This document shows, one piece after another, positions 1 through 8,075 of a DNA stretch of 64,000 bases (the first letter of the stretch is position 1; each line of letters starts with the position of its first letter). The position numbers and the translations under genes were made by a program. This DNA is from Acidimicrobiia bacterium (lineage in GTDB: Bacteria > Actinomycetota > Acidimicrobiia > Acidimicrobiales > Poriferisodalaceae). Location: NCBI GenBank assembly GCA_012960315.1, contig DUBN01000079.1:1-64000 (forward strand), written 5' to 3'. The notes beneath the pieces were generated by a model. That model was not told the origin of the DNA, did not search any database, and was given only the letters and a program-made list of their open reading frames with translations.

Positions 1-1961
1 CCGCACTTGCCCAAGATGCCGCGGAACTCGTCGACATCAGATACGAACAGCGCGACGCGATCGTCAACGCGGAGGCTGCTCTGGATTCCAACATCATTTT
101 GTTTGATGGCACCGCCGAGGGGAATGTGGTCTGTCGTATGGAAGCCGAAGGTCTTCACGCAGATTTCGAGACGTGTGACGTCGTGACCGAAGTAAGAACA
201 GTGAATAACCGACTCGCACCAGCGCCAATCGAAACACGAGTTGCTGCAGCTGAATGGGGTGCAGATGGCCGTCTCCACTGTTACAACGCTGGGCAAGGGC
301 CTCACCCTGTCAGAGCCGCCATCGCTTCAATATTGGGGCTTGAGAAAGATCAGGTGCGCGTTGTTTCTCGCGATGTCGGTGGAAGTTTTGGGGCCAAAGC
401 GCGCCCTTCACCTGAAGAGGCGTTACTGGGTTGGCTAGCGAAACGAGTGGACCGTCCTGTCGTTTGGGTTCCATCGCGCAGCGATGACATGGTGGGGCTC
501 GGACACGGTCGAGGTCAGATCCAGTACTGCCGTATCGGGGGCAGTTCAGAGGGCGATATCACCGCCTATCACCTCCACGTAGTCCAGGAGGCGGGCGCGT
601 ATCCGGCGGGCGGAGCGGGCTTGCCGGCTAACGCCCGAGCGATGCTTACGGGCTGTTACGACATCGCTAGCGTCGGATTCAGTTCAGTTTCTGTAGTCAC
701 AAATACCACTCCGACGGGTGCCTATCGGGGGGCGGGCCGCCCCGAAGCCGCCGCAGCTATTGAGCGCGCCGTTGATGTTTTCGCGGCAACAATCGGTATG
801 GATCCGACAGAAGTTCGGCGACGTAACTTTCACCGACCTGAAGTTTTTCCTCTGACAACCAAGACCGGTTCCAATTATGACAGCGGAGAATACGAAGCCA
901 GCTTGGATGCAGCGCTCGATGCCAGCGGCTACGGCGATCTTCGGGCTGAGCAGGCGCGCCGGCGTTCCATGGGCGAGAAACGTCTTCTCGGTATTGGGTT
1001 AGCGACCTATGTTGAACGAACCGCTGGAGCTGGGCGTTCCGAATACGGAGGTGTCGAACTTTTGAGCGGCGGAAGAATTTTGGCTCGAACTGGCTCATCT
1101 CCTTACGGTCAGGGGCACCACACAGCTTGGGCGATGCTCATATCGGATGCCACCGGAGTGGAGTTCGACAAGGTAGAAGTAGTGCATGGCGATACTGATG
1201 AGGTTCCTCAGGGCGGAATTACTGGCGGATCACGTTCGGTTCAGCTAGCAGGGGCTGCCCTGTGGAACGCGTCTGAGGTACTTGTCGAGCAGGCAAAGAA
1301 GATTGCTGCGGAATTGCTTGAGGCTTCCGAGGCTGATCTTTCGCTTGACACGGTGACGGGTAACTTCCATGTGATCGGGACACCATCGATCGGGGTCTCT
1401 TGGGAGCACGTTGCGGATCACTTGGGAGAACAAAACGTTGGGCCGCGACTGCTACATGCCGAAGAGATATTCGAGTCTGAAGGACCCACCTTTCCCTTTG
1501 GTACACACGTAGCAGTGGTGGAGGTTGATACCGAGACGGGCAAAGTTGATTTGGAACGGTTAGTTGCTTGCGATGACGCCGGGGTAATTCTCAACCCCCT
1601 TCTAGCTGCCGGGCAAGTTCACGGTGGTCTGGCTCAGGGCGCAGCTCAAGCTCTTCTCGAAGAGTTCCGGTACGACCAAGACGGAAACCCTCTAACTGGC
1701 AACTTGGCTGATTATGCCGTTATTTCAGCAGCAGAATTACCGATGTTTGAGCGTGTTGTCCTTGAAACGCCAACGCACATCAACCCTTTAGGCGCCAAAG
1801 GCATCGGTGAGTCTGGAACTGTTGGTGCCACGCCAGCCATTCAGAACGCGGTAGTTGATGCTTTAAGCCATTTAGGAATTCGGCATCTGGACATGCCAAT
1901 GACACCAGAAAAAGTGTGGCGGTCGATTAAGGCAACAGAAGTATCGCTACCAGGTAGCTAG
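1..1961 (+). CDS. Molybdopterin-binding large subunit, form II CoxL-like (5' partial)
   Basis: This is the catalytic large subunit of a xanthine dehydrogenase/CO dehydrogenase-family molybdenum hydroxylase. The reading frame is open from the first full codon (base 3), and the residues before the first possible start (TTG at 99) already match the family, so the 5' end lies outside the window. The active-site loop reads AYRGAGR (bases 720-740). That is the form II signature; true CO dehydrogenases (form I) carry AYRCSFR. Near the C-terminus KGIGESGT carries the conserved catalytic Glu. The substrate is therefore unknown and need not be CO. Medium (FAD) and small (2Fe-2S) subunits are not in the window. 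The 3' end overlaps the convergent paaC-like gene by 15 bases. Confidence 0.9.
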   Translation, partial: ALAQDAAELVDIRYEQRDAIVNAEAALDSNIILFDGTAEGNVVCRMEAEGLHADFETCDVVTEVRTVNNRLAPAPIETRVAAAEWGADGRLHCYNAGQGPHPVRAAIASILGLEKDQVRVVSRDVGGSFGAKARPSPEEALLGWLAKRVDRPVVWVPSRSDDMVGLGHGRGQIQYCRIGGSSEGDITAYHLHVVQEAGAYPAGGAGLPANARAMLTGCYDIASVGFSSVSVVTNTTPTGAYRGAGRPEAAAAIERAVDVFAATIGMDPTEVRRRNFHRPEVFPLTTKTGSNYDSGEYEASLDAALDASGYGDLRAEQARRRSMGEKRLLGIGLATYVERTAGAGRSEYGGVELLSGGRILARTGSSPYGQGHHTAWAMLISDATGVEFDKVEVVHGDTDEVPQGGITGGSRSVQLAGAALWNASEVLVEQAKKIAAELLEASEADLSLDTVTGNFHVIGTPSIGVSWEHVADHLGEQNVGPRLLHAEEIFESEGPTFPFGTHVAVVEVDTETGKVDLERLVACDDAGVILNPLLAAGQVHGGLAQGAAQALLEEFRYDQDGNPLTGNLADYAVISAAELPMFERVVLETPTHINPLGAKGIGESGTVGATPAIQNAVVDALSHLGIRHLDMPMTPEKVWRSIKATEVSLPGS

Positions 1962-2681
1962 CGGGTCGATTCGAAGCACCGCAACCATCTCATCATGTAG
2001 CGCCAAAAAATCTTCAGAACGAACACCCGCGCGTCCTTGTGACGGCCTACTGGCGCCCCAGTCGATGCTCAATTCAAATTCGTCGAAGACCTCTTCTACT
2101 CGCTCCATCCAGGTCCGCTCCTGATCAGCAAGTGATGCGTTAAGCACGCCCGAAGCGACGAGTCCAACGTCAGAACCTGCGAAGTATTCTCTTCCCAGCG
2201 GAGCTAATTCGCTGAGGACTGGTGCAAGGCGCGTGTAACCGTCGGGAGAGGAGAGCAAACGCCTTGCCAGCGATACCCCGTGATGAATATGGAATTGCTC
2301 CTCAGCCAAAGCACGTGTAGCGACAGCCTTTAGTTCCGGCCAACTCGAATTAAGTAGGGCTGTCCAACGAATTTCTTCTGCTAAGTCGTGAAGAACGTGG
2401 CGAGCAAGCGCCATGGTCCAGTCGTGACAGAGAAGTTCCGCTAAATGTGCTGAGCGGTACTCGGAGTGCGGCCTCCCATACGCCACTCGGTCCACGTCAT
2501 TGGATACAAGCGAATAAAGGGCTCTTGCGTGACCAAGTTCATCTTGTGCAATAGAACTGAACGCCAGATCTTCCTCCAAGAACGGGCCGACCGCGATCCA
2601 CCAAGAATGGTTTTGGCCGACACACAGTTCGTCATCTGCAAAAGCAAGAACTAACTCTTTTGCGGTCTCGTCGGGACTCAT
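1947..2681 (-). CDS. paaC: PaaC-like subunit of phenylacetyl-CoA epoxidase
   Basis: This 244-residue protein is a ferritin-like PaaC-family subunit, normally the structural partner of PaaA in the ring-1,2-phenylacetyl-CoA epoxidase. It is the last gene of the paaA-D-tetR-B-C run and starts 5 bases after the paaB stop. The sequence shows a DELGHA helix near residue 47, an acidic helix with AEEIRW near residue 107 and EEQFH near residue 132, after an earlier EED near residue 36. These could be a full set of di-iron carboxylate/histidine positions. In E. coli PaaC, as I recall it, the first ExxH is replaced (LLGQAR), so this subunit may still bind metal. The assignment to PaaC rather than a second PaaA rests on gene order and size. 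Confidence 0.8.
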   Translation of the reverse strand: MSPDETAKELVLAFADDELCVGQNHSWWIAVGPFLEEDLAFSSIAQDELGHARALYSLVSNDVDRVAYGRPHSEYRSAHLAELLCHDWTMALARHVLHDLAEEIRWTALLNSSWPELKAVATRALAEEQFHIHHGVSLARRLLSSPDGYTRLAPVLSELAPLGREYFAGSDVGLVASGVLNASLADQERTWMERVEEVFDEFELSIDWGASRPSQGRAGVRSEDFLALHDEMVAVLRIDPLATW

Positions 2682-2686
2682 CTTAT

Positions 2687-2959
2687 TTATCTCGCGTGCC
2701 CTGGGTCAGATTGGCGAAGTTCTGCCACTAGGTGCCCGTCGTTGTGTCTATGGTCGCGGTCGGCCATTGCGAGGTTGATTGCGTCTCCGACGAGAACCGC
2801 GGTTCGGTCAACTACCCACATTTGCTCACCCTCGCTACGGCGACCGTAGGTTTCTCGCGCATATGCGAGCGCTAGCTCGTCGTCTGGCGCATCAAGTGAT
2901 CCGGCATGGCTAAATGGTTCTTTCCCAGCTTTCTTGAGAAATACTTCGTAAGTGTTCAT
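2687..2959 (-). CDS. paaB: PaaB-like subunit of phenylacetyl-CoA epoxidase
   Basis: This 90-residue protein opens with TYEVFLKK and continues into a conserved ALAYARETYGRR stretch and a MWVVDR segment, the pattern of PaaB. PaaB is a small non-catalytic subunit that bridges PaaAC heterodimers in the multicomponent epoxidase. Its start overlaps the stop of the tetR gene upstream by 4 bases (ATGA), and paaC follows 5 bases later. This implies translational coupling within one transcript. Confidence 0.85.
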   Translation of the reverse strand: MNTYEVFLKKAGKEPFSHAGSLDAPDDELALAYARETYGRRSEGEQMWVVDRTAVLVGDAINLAMADRDHRHNDGHLVAELRQSDPGHAR

Positions 2960-3549
2960 GCGATGTTTGCCTTCGGGTTTGGATTCAGGCCGAGCGTCAA
3001 CAGAAAGTGGACTTCCAAAGCAAGAGAGTCGACATTCAGCGCGCCGTCAGCGTTGAACCACCGTTGGGTGCCATTCAGTAGTGAAAGGACCAGATTCGCT
3101 GCCAAATGAACGTCGAGATCCGATCGAAATTCGCCGGTGGCACAGCCGTTGCTCAGAACGTCGCGAAAGACTTGTTGGTAGCGGTCGAACATAGTGACCG
3201 CCTTATGTCGCTCTAGTTCCGGAAGAAATCGAGTTTCGTTGAGGAAAGTTCGAGCTTGATGCGGGTCTTCAACAAGGATTTGGAGGTGGCCGTGAATCAG
3301 TCGAGACAGTCGTTCGTTAGCCGTTCCCGACATCGTTGCCACTTCGTCAGCCAGTGCTTGGAAGCGCGAAGATGCTTCGCGCACGACGTCAACTAACAGT
3401 TCATCTTTGGAGACGACATGGCTGTACAACGATGAACCCATCAGGCCCAACTTCTTGGCTAAGTCACGCATTGAGGTTCCGTGGAACCCCTGTTCGGCAA
3501 ACATAATTCGGGCCGCGGCCACCACGTCAGTTCGATTCTTTCGGCTCAT
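2956..3549 (-). CDS. TetR-family regulator embedded in the paa operon (PaaR-like)
   Basis: The 197-residue protein has an N-terminal TetR helix-turn-helix at about residues 8-55 (ARIMFAEQGFHGTSMRDLAKKLG, given here only as its location, with SLYSHVVSKDELL closing the domain) and a C-terminal helical ligand domain. It lies between paaD and paaB with 4-base overlaps on both sides, so it is made from the operon it probably controls. The perfect palindrome at 4954-4973, in the promoter of the same operon, is the obvious operator. Acyl-CoA-responsive TetR proteins of this type usually act as repressors released by a CoA thioester. The ligand here is inferred, probably an aryl- or acyl-CoA. Confidence 0.85.
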   Translation of the reverse strand: MSRKNRTDVVAAARIMFAEQGFHGTSMRDLAKKLGLMGSSLYSHVVSKDELLVDVVREASSRFQALADEVATMSGTANERLSRLIHGHLQILVEDPHQARTFLNETRFLPELERHKAVTMFDRYQQVFRDVLSNGCATGEFRSDLDVHLAANLVLSLLNGTQRWFNADGALNVDSLALEVHFLLTLGLNPNPKANIA

Positions 3550-4025
3550 CGCTCCCCCATTTGGCGGGACCTAACTATTTCGACGGGATTGCGACAATCC
3601 GGGCACCATTCGACGGATCGGCAAGCTGTGCCACCAACATCGCTGCGAGGTTCTAGTGCTGTGCGCCCACAAAGAGGGCACTTTGTCGGCCCCTCCCGAG
3701 GCCGAATGGCGACTGTGTATTCGTCTGCGAGTATTTGGCGCGCGTCTTCGCTAATGCGATCCGGAGTCCATACCGGAGACATGCAAAAACGAACGGTCAC
3801 GTCATATCCCGATGCTCGAGCAGCAGCCACTACATCTTTTTCGATGACATCTAAAGCTGGGCATCCGAGGATGGTGGGGACTAGGTCGACGCGGATGGAC
3901 GCCGAATCGGCGACCACGTCTTCGAGGATGCCTAATTGTTGGATATTGAGATCTGGATACTCCGGATCCGTGACGGACGAAACGGCGACTCGAACGGCAT
4001 CAATGGCCGTATCGGTGATCCTCAC
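3546..4025 (-). CDS. paaD: PaaD-like protein (DUF59/MIP18 domain with C-terminal Cys motifs)
   Basis: The 159-residue protein has an N-terminal MIP18/DUF59 domain (AVSSVTDPEYPDLNI near residue 15, PTILGCPALD near residue 50) and a C-terminal metal-binding segment with CPLCG near residue 117 and CPDC near residue 142. This layout is typical of PaaD, which is thought to help mature iron or iron-sulfur centres of the phenylacetyl-CoA epoxidase system. It overlaps paaA and the tetR gene by 4 bases each. The length matches the family. Confidence 0.88.
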   Translation of the reverse strand: MRITDTAIDAVRVAVSSVTDPEYPDLNIQQLGILEDVVADSASIRVDLVPTILGCPALDVIEKDVVAAARASGYDVTVRFCMSPVWTPDRISEDARQILADEYTVAIRPREGPTKCPLCGRTALEPRSDVGGTACRSVEWCPDCRNPVEIVRSRQMGER

Positions 4026-4924
4026 GCGTCAGCCTTCGCGGCGGCGTCGAGTGCTACGCGAACCCATTCAGCGTCGTACCAGGCTCGTCTAGCGTCCGAA
4101 ATTCTTCGGGAGCTATCTGGACCACCATTTCTCATTATTTCTTTTAGCGGCCGCCAGTCGATCTCGCTGATTTTCCATTTGCCGTCGTCGCTGTCTTGTC
4201 GAAGCCCGGGGTCAGGAATAGTGAACCCTCCACCAAGCAACTGGGGCACAAATTTTTGTATGTATCGATCTCGCAGGTCCTCATTCCGTTCCGACTTGAT
4301 GCGCCACCGAAGTAACTCATCATCAGGTCGAGAATCGGGGCCGAATAGTTGGATAGAGGGCAACCACCAGCGATCGATCGACTCTTGCATCATCTGGTGT
4401 TGAACATCGCTACCACGGGCCATCAAAAGCATCATCTCTTCACCATTGCGCATGTGAAATCCTTCTTCGGCAATCACTCTTCGCAATATTCGTTTATAGG
4501 GACCGTAGGAACAGTTTTTGAAAACTGCTTGTTGGCTCGCTAACGCAGCCGCGTCGACGAGATATGCGACGGCTATTTGATCCGTCCAAGTATGAACTCG
4601 GTAGTGAAAAACATTGTGGAAATGGGTGCGTCCTTCCAGCAGGTCCGTGATCATTTCTTCGCGTGTCTTCACCCCAAGATCAGCAGCGACCATGTAGAGC
4701 AGGTGAGCGTGACCAATTTCGTCTTGAGTTTTTGCCAGCGCGGTCATTTTGCGGTGCAGCCCAGGAGCCTTTGGAATCCAGTCCCTTTCAGTAAGCCCGC
4801 CCATGTACTCACTGTTCGCGTGCATCTCGATAAAACGAAAGACGGCGCTTCGGTAGGCCTCTGGAATGTCATCGTTGGGCTCGACCATGCCGCCTTCATC
4901 AAGGAACTCCTCGAATTCGTCCAT
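4022..4924 (-). CDS. paaA: PaaA-like catalytic subunit of phenylacetyl-CoA epoxidase
   Basis: This is the di-iron oxygenase subunit that in characterised systems epoxidises phenylacetyl-CoA. The 300-residue protein begins MDEFEEFLDEGG. Candidate iron ligands are seen in the HANSEY helix, in AKTQDEIGH (ExxH), in an Asp in LVDAAALASQQ, and in AEEGFH (ExxH). The frame stays open upstream to 5020, but an upstream start would place the TATAAT box and the palindromic operator inside the gene. The ATG at 4924 is therefore preferred; it sits about 18 bases downstream of the predicted transcription start. It is the first gene of the operon. No PaaE reductase or PaaK ligase is nearby, so the electron donor must be encoded elsewhere. 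Confidence 0.88.
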   Translation of the reverse strand: MDEFEEFLDEGGMVEPNDDIPEAYRSAVFRFIEMHANSEYMGGLTERDWIPKAPGLHRKMTALAKTQDEIGHAHLLYMVAADLGVKTREEMITDLLEGRTHFHNVFHYRVHTWTDQIAVAYLVDAAALASQQAVFKNCSYGPYKRILRRVIAEEGFHMRNGEEMMLLMARGSDVQHQMMQESIDRWWLPSIQLFGPDSRPDDELLRWRIKSERNEDLRDRYIQKFVPQLLGGGFTIPDPGLRQDSDDGKWKISEIDWRPLKEIMRNGGPDSSRRISDARRAWYDAEWVRVALDAAAKADA

Positions 4925-4948
4925 GTTTCGCCAGTTACGCACAACTCC

Positions 4949-4954
4949 ATTATA
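4949..4954 (-). promoter_or_regulatory. -10 box of the paa operon promoter
   Basis: On the minus strand this reads TATAAT, a perfect -10 hexamer, placed 24 bases before the paaA ATG. The region that would hold the -35 box (4972-4978) has no good TTGACA match, so the promoter may depend mainly on the -10 box. It overlaps the edge of the palindrome by one base. Confidence 0.6.
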
Positions 4955-4973
4955 CAAACGAACGTTCGTTTGT
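4954..4973. promoter_or_regulatory. Perfect 20-bp palindrome, probable TetR operator
   Basis: The sequence is an exact inverted repeat of the half-site ACAAACGAAC with no spacer. It fills the space between the -10 box and the -35 position of the paaA promoter, where a bound dimer would block RNA polymerase. Half-sites built on AACG/CGTT are common for TetR repressors of acyl-CoA catabolism, and the only TetR gene in the window is in the controlled operon. I saw no second copy in the window. Confidence 0.8.
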
Positions 4974-4974
4974 G

Positions 4975-5865
4975 TTATTCGTGTTTTTTGGGATCGAGGT
5001 AACCGTTTGCGATTGCCCATTGCTTCACGAGTGACCCGTAGGTGGTGGTGCTGTCTTTGTAGCCTCGGACATCTTTAGGCAATTTCGACAGCGATTGGAC
5101 CAGTTCACCGAGAGCTGTGGGGTGTTCAGCAACCGACCTTATTTGTTGTCGGAGAATTCGGATGGTGAAGACGATGGCCTCAGTTTGTGGAAGGCGCCGA
5201 AGCGTCTGGTATTCCACTCTTAGCCAGACCCGTTCAGCAACATTTGTCAAAGTAATATCTTGCCGCAGAGGTTCATGTCGTTGATGGGGTGCTAATCGCA
5301 AGCCTGGGTCGTCAGTCAAGGTGCGGTTTGCTCTCCATACCGGCCGATCTACACGAAGGCGGTCGAAGAAGGTTCCCATCAGTTGGGAGAGATCCGTGTC
5401 GTATCTAGGTACCGGTTCGTGAATGGAATCAAGAGTGGTGCCGAACTTCGAAGGAACGTCCCATTGTGTTGGGATCGCTACAGCGCATGCCGTCATGACC
5501 CAGCCTTCCGATCGTCGTTGGAGCAGACAAATATCTTCTTGCACCAGTCGGCGAGTCGATTCGATTACAGGGACGCCTGGTTGTTGGTCCAGTTCAATGC
5601 TGCTCAGTCCAGACACGCTTCTGAGGTGTTCAACTACCTCGGCCGCTAGTTCTTGGCAGGCCGGTACCGCGCTTGGCTCGCAGTAAATGATTTCATCGCG
5701 GCAATTGTCAATAAGTGCGCCAATTTCGTTGAGGTCGGCGACGCGGTCCTCGTCGACTATTAGCCACTGGTCAAGATTTAGAGGTCTGACCCCCATGCGC
5801 CATTTGAACGGTTCAGGATCGACCGCAACAAGGTCCGCTGCTTTCAAACGCGGCGTTTTCAACAT
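4975..5865 (-). CDS. DUF3445 / haem-dependent oxidative N-demethylase-like protein
   Basis: The 296-residue protein carries signatures I associate with DUF3445 (HODM alpha-subunit-like): WRMGVRPLNLDQWL near residue 22, VQEDICLL and GWVMTACAVAIPTQWD near residues 108-135, RLRVDRPVWRANRTL near residue 170, and RVEYQTLRRLP near residue 215. Characterised relatives are haem oxygenases that remove N-methyl groups, such as dimethylamine monooxygenase. The function here is inferred from family only. It overlaps the phosphorylase gene upstream by 7 bases, so it belongs to the mtaD-phosphorylase unit. Its stop lies 2 bases before the paa operator palindrome. Confidence 0.75.
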   Translation of the reverse strand: MLKTPRLKAADLVAVDPEPFKWRMGVRPLNLDQWLIVDEDRVADLNEIGALIDNCRDEIIYCEPSAVPACQELAAEVVEHLRSVSGLSSIELDQQPGVPVIESTRRLVQEDICLLQRRSEGWVMTACAVAIPTQWDVPSKFGTTLDSIHEPVPRYDTDLSQLMGTFFDRLRVDRPVWRANRTLTDDPGLRLAPHQRHEPLRQDITLTNVAERVWLRVEYQTLRRLPQTEAIVFTIRILRQQIRSVAEHPTALGELVQSLSKLPKDVRGYKDSTTTYGSLVKQWAIANGYLDPKKHE

Positions 5866-6599
5866 TCACCAGATGACTGCAGCTGAACAGAGCGACTGAG
5901 AAGGCGGAAAACTGGTTCTTTTGTCGCTTCTAGAGTGGCCCAAATCGCTTCCTCTTCTACGGCTTCATCGCTCATACCAGCTGCTGGGTTGGACACAACG
6001 GCGACTGACGCGTAGGGAAGATTTGCCTCGCGGGCTAGCGCCACCTCCGGGTAGCCAGTCATTCCGACTACATGTGCGCCGAGTTTTTTATACATCTGAA
6101 TCTCCGATGGGCTCTCAAATCTTGGGCCGTTGGTGCACACATAGGTAGCTTTTTCGGCGATATCAATACCCTCGATCTCAGCGGCCCGGAGTAGAACGGA
6201 TCGAAGTTCGGGGTGATACACCGACGTCATATCCGTATGTGTGACTTCGCCTGGTTGGTCAAAAAAGGTGCAATCGCGTCCTTGGGTGAACTCAATGAAA
6301 TCGTCAACCAAAAGAAGTGATCCTGATCCGCGTTCGGGAACCATTGATCCGACGACGTTGACCGCAAAAACCGAGTCGACTCCTAAGTCGACGAGAGCGC
6401 GGATATTGGCCCGATAGTTGATGGCATTAGGGGGTATCGAATGATCACCGCCATGGCGGGCGACGAAAGCGATGGGGACGTTGTGCCACAGTCCTGTAGA
6501 AACCGATGCATTTCCGTAGTCAGTAACGAACGTCTCGTCTCTTCGTTGAAGTAACCCTGGAAGTTCGTAGTAACCACTACCTGCAATGATCCCGATCAT
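5859..6599 (-). CDS. S-methyl-5'-thioinosine / purine nucleoside phosphorylase (MtnP family)
   Basis: The 246-residue protein starts with IGIIAGSGYY, has the phosphate-site RHGG near residue 49, the NVVGSM segment near residue 80, and GMTGYPEVALARE near residue 177, the hallmarks of the MTA phosphorylase family. The base-binding loop reads SNPAAG. An Asn there, rather than the Asp pair of true MTA phosphorylases, suggests a 6-oxopurine substrate such as methylthioinosine. The next gene upstream encodes an MTA deaminase, which would make methylthioinosine from methylthioadenosine. Together they fit the two-step deaminate-then-phosphorolyse salvage route known from Pseudomonas. Confidence 0.82.
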   Translation of the reverse strand: MIGIIAGSGYYELPGLLQRRDETFVTDYGNASVSTGLWHNVPIAFVARHGGDHSIPPNAINYRANIRALVDLGVDSVFAVNVVGSMVPERGSGSLLLVDDFIEFTQGRDCTFFDQPGEVTHTDMTSVYHPELRSVLLRAAEIEGIDIAEKATYVCTNGPRFESPSEIQMYKKLGAHVVGMTGYPEVALAREANLPYASVAVVSNPAAGMSDEAVEEEAIWATLEATKEPVFRLLSRSVQLQSSGEC

Positions 6600-6664
6600 G
6601 ACGTCATCGTGACACGCGACTCACAGCCCATGTGTCAATTGGGGTCTGGTCTATCGTCTCGTCG

Positions 6665-7996
6665 TTAAGTTCCGGACTTTTCCGCTAGACGCACACCGCG
6701 AGATTGAACTTCAGCCATAGCTTGTTTTACATCAACTTTGAGGCATTGCCGGTCAGCTACAACTTGTTCCCCTCCCACCCAGACGTCGGTGACATGTCGT
6801 CCGCTACCCGACCATGCCAGGTGCGCGATTAGCTCATCGCTGCAGGTGACGGGAACAAAGGTCGGATCATCTAAGTTAATGCGAATAAAATCGGCTCTCT
6901 GACCTCTTTCGAGGCTCCCTACGTCGAAATTGCCAATAGCTCGAGAACCTTCAACAGTGGCCATGCGAAGCGCATCTTGTGGACGCATCGCTGAAGCATC
7001 CAGCGTTGAAACTCTTGCCAGTAATGGTGCGAATTTGATTTCTTGCCACAGGTCCAGATCATCGTTTGAGGCCGGCCCGTCGGTTGCCAATCCGACTTCG
7101 ATTCCTCGCGAACGCATTGCAGGGACCCGAGCGACACCGGATGCAAGCTTCATGTTGCTGACGGGGCAGTGAGCTACGGAGACTTCGTGCTGGGCGTACG
7201 TTTCGATATCGGCGTCATCGAGCCAAACGCTGTGCGCGGCCAGAACTCGTCCATCAAGAACGCCGTGTTCAGCTAGTAACTGAACCGTTGAGCGGCCCTC
7301 GTGCGCGGATTCAAGTTCGATTCCTTCGTCCTGAGTTTCGCAGACGTGAATGTGCAGAAGCGCATCTAGATCGCGGGCTGCTGCAGCTATTTCTCCGCAG
7401 AGTTCGAGCGGCAGGTCATACGCCGAATGCGGCCCAAAGCCAACAGTGACGCGCTGTTCCGGATCGTGGTAGTGCTGGTGGAAGGCAACGATCGCGGCGA
7501 TCCGGCTTTCGGTCGAACCAAAATCATCAGCGTGGAGCGCCGAGATGATGCCGGGTGTCATAACGAGCCGGATCCCTGCATCGGTAGAGGCTTCGACTAC
7601 CGACTCTTCAAAGAGGTACATCTCACAGGTACTTGTCACGCCTGCGCGTAACATCTCCGACGCGCCGAGACGCATCCCCCAAAGCACATCTTCAGGAGTC
7701 ATTTCACCTTCCCGCGGCCACATCACTTGCGTTAACCAGTCCAGGAGAGGGAGCCCATCACCAGCGCCACGCACCAGTGTCATAGGGGTGTGGGCATGGC
7801 TATTAACGAGGCCCGGCATGATTAGGCCACCAAGGTGATGAACTGGGCCATCACACGGCGGTGCTTCCGATTGGGGTCCGATGAATGAAATCCGACCCTG
7901 AGTTACGTCAATTGCAGCGTTCGAGATAACAGAAAAGTCTTGATCGCAGGTGACCGCGATGTCAGCAAGATAGCGATTGGTAGTCACGTGCAACAT
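6665..7996 (-). CDS. mtaD: 5-methylthioadenosine/S-adenosylhomocysteine deaminase-like amidohydrolase
   Basis: The 443-residue metal-dependent amidohydrolase has the HxH metal motif in NSHAHTPM near residue 66, further His residues in GPHSAYD and HVCETQDEG, and the deaminase signature TDGPASNDDLDLW near residue 304. This combination fits MTA/SAH deaminases, although 8-oxoguanine and s-triazine hydrolases are related alternatives. It is the first gene of a minus-strand unit with the phosphorylase (65-base gap) and the DUF3445 protein. It diverges from the livH-like gene across 79 bases. Confidence 0.8.
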   Translation of the reverse strand: MLHVTTNRYLADIAVTCDQDFSVISNAAIDVTQGRISFIGPQSEAPPCDGPVHHLGGLIMPGLVNSHAHTPMTLVRGAGDGLPLLDWLTQVMWPREGEMTPEDVLWGMRLGASEMLRAGVTSTCEMYLFEESVVEASTDAGIRLVMTPGIISALHADDFGSTESRIAAIVAFHQHYHDPEQRVTVGFGPHSAYDLPLELCGEIAAAARDLDALLHIHVCETQDEGIELESAHEGRSTVQLLAEHGVLDGRVLAAHSVWLDDADIETYAQHEVSVAHCPVSNMKLASGVARVPAMRSRGIEVGLATDGPASNDDLDLWQEIKFAPLLARVSTLDASAMRPQDALRMATVEGSRAIGNFDVGSLERGQRADFIRINLDDPTFVPVTCSDELIAHLAWSGSGRHVTDVWVGGEQVVADRQCLKVDVKQAMAEVQSRGVRLAEKSGT

Positions 7997-8075
7997 CCTC
8001 GCACGCGATGTTAGAAGTAGGTATGACCGCTAAGGGGGTGCTTAACGCACGCGGGGATGACAGACTCCGAGGTGC

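Noticed and set aside
3481-4092. 203-codon plus-strand frame
   Set aside because: Antisense shadow of paaD and the tetR start; composition is Arg/Ser-rich without a motif.
4954-4973. LexA/SOS box
   Set aside because: The actinobacterial SOS box has GAAC and GTTC separated by four bases; here they are adjacent, and the downstream genes are catabolic.
4924-5020. Upstream start of paaA at 5020
   Set aside because: It would put the TATAAT box and palindrome inside the gene and overlap the DUF3445 gene by 46 bases; family similarity begins at about the ATG at 4924.
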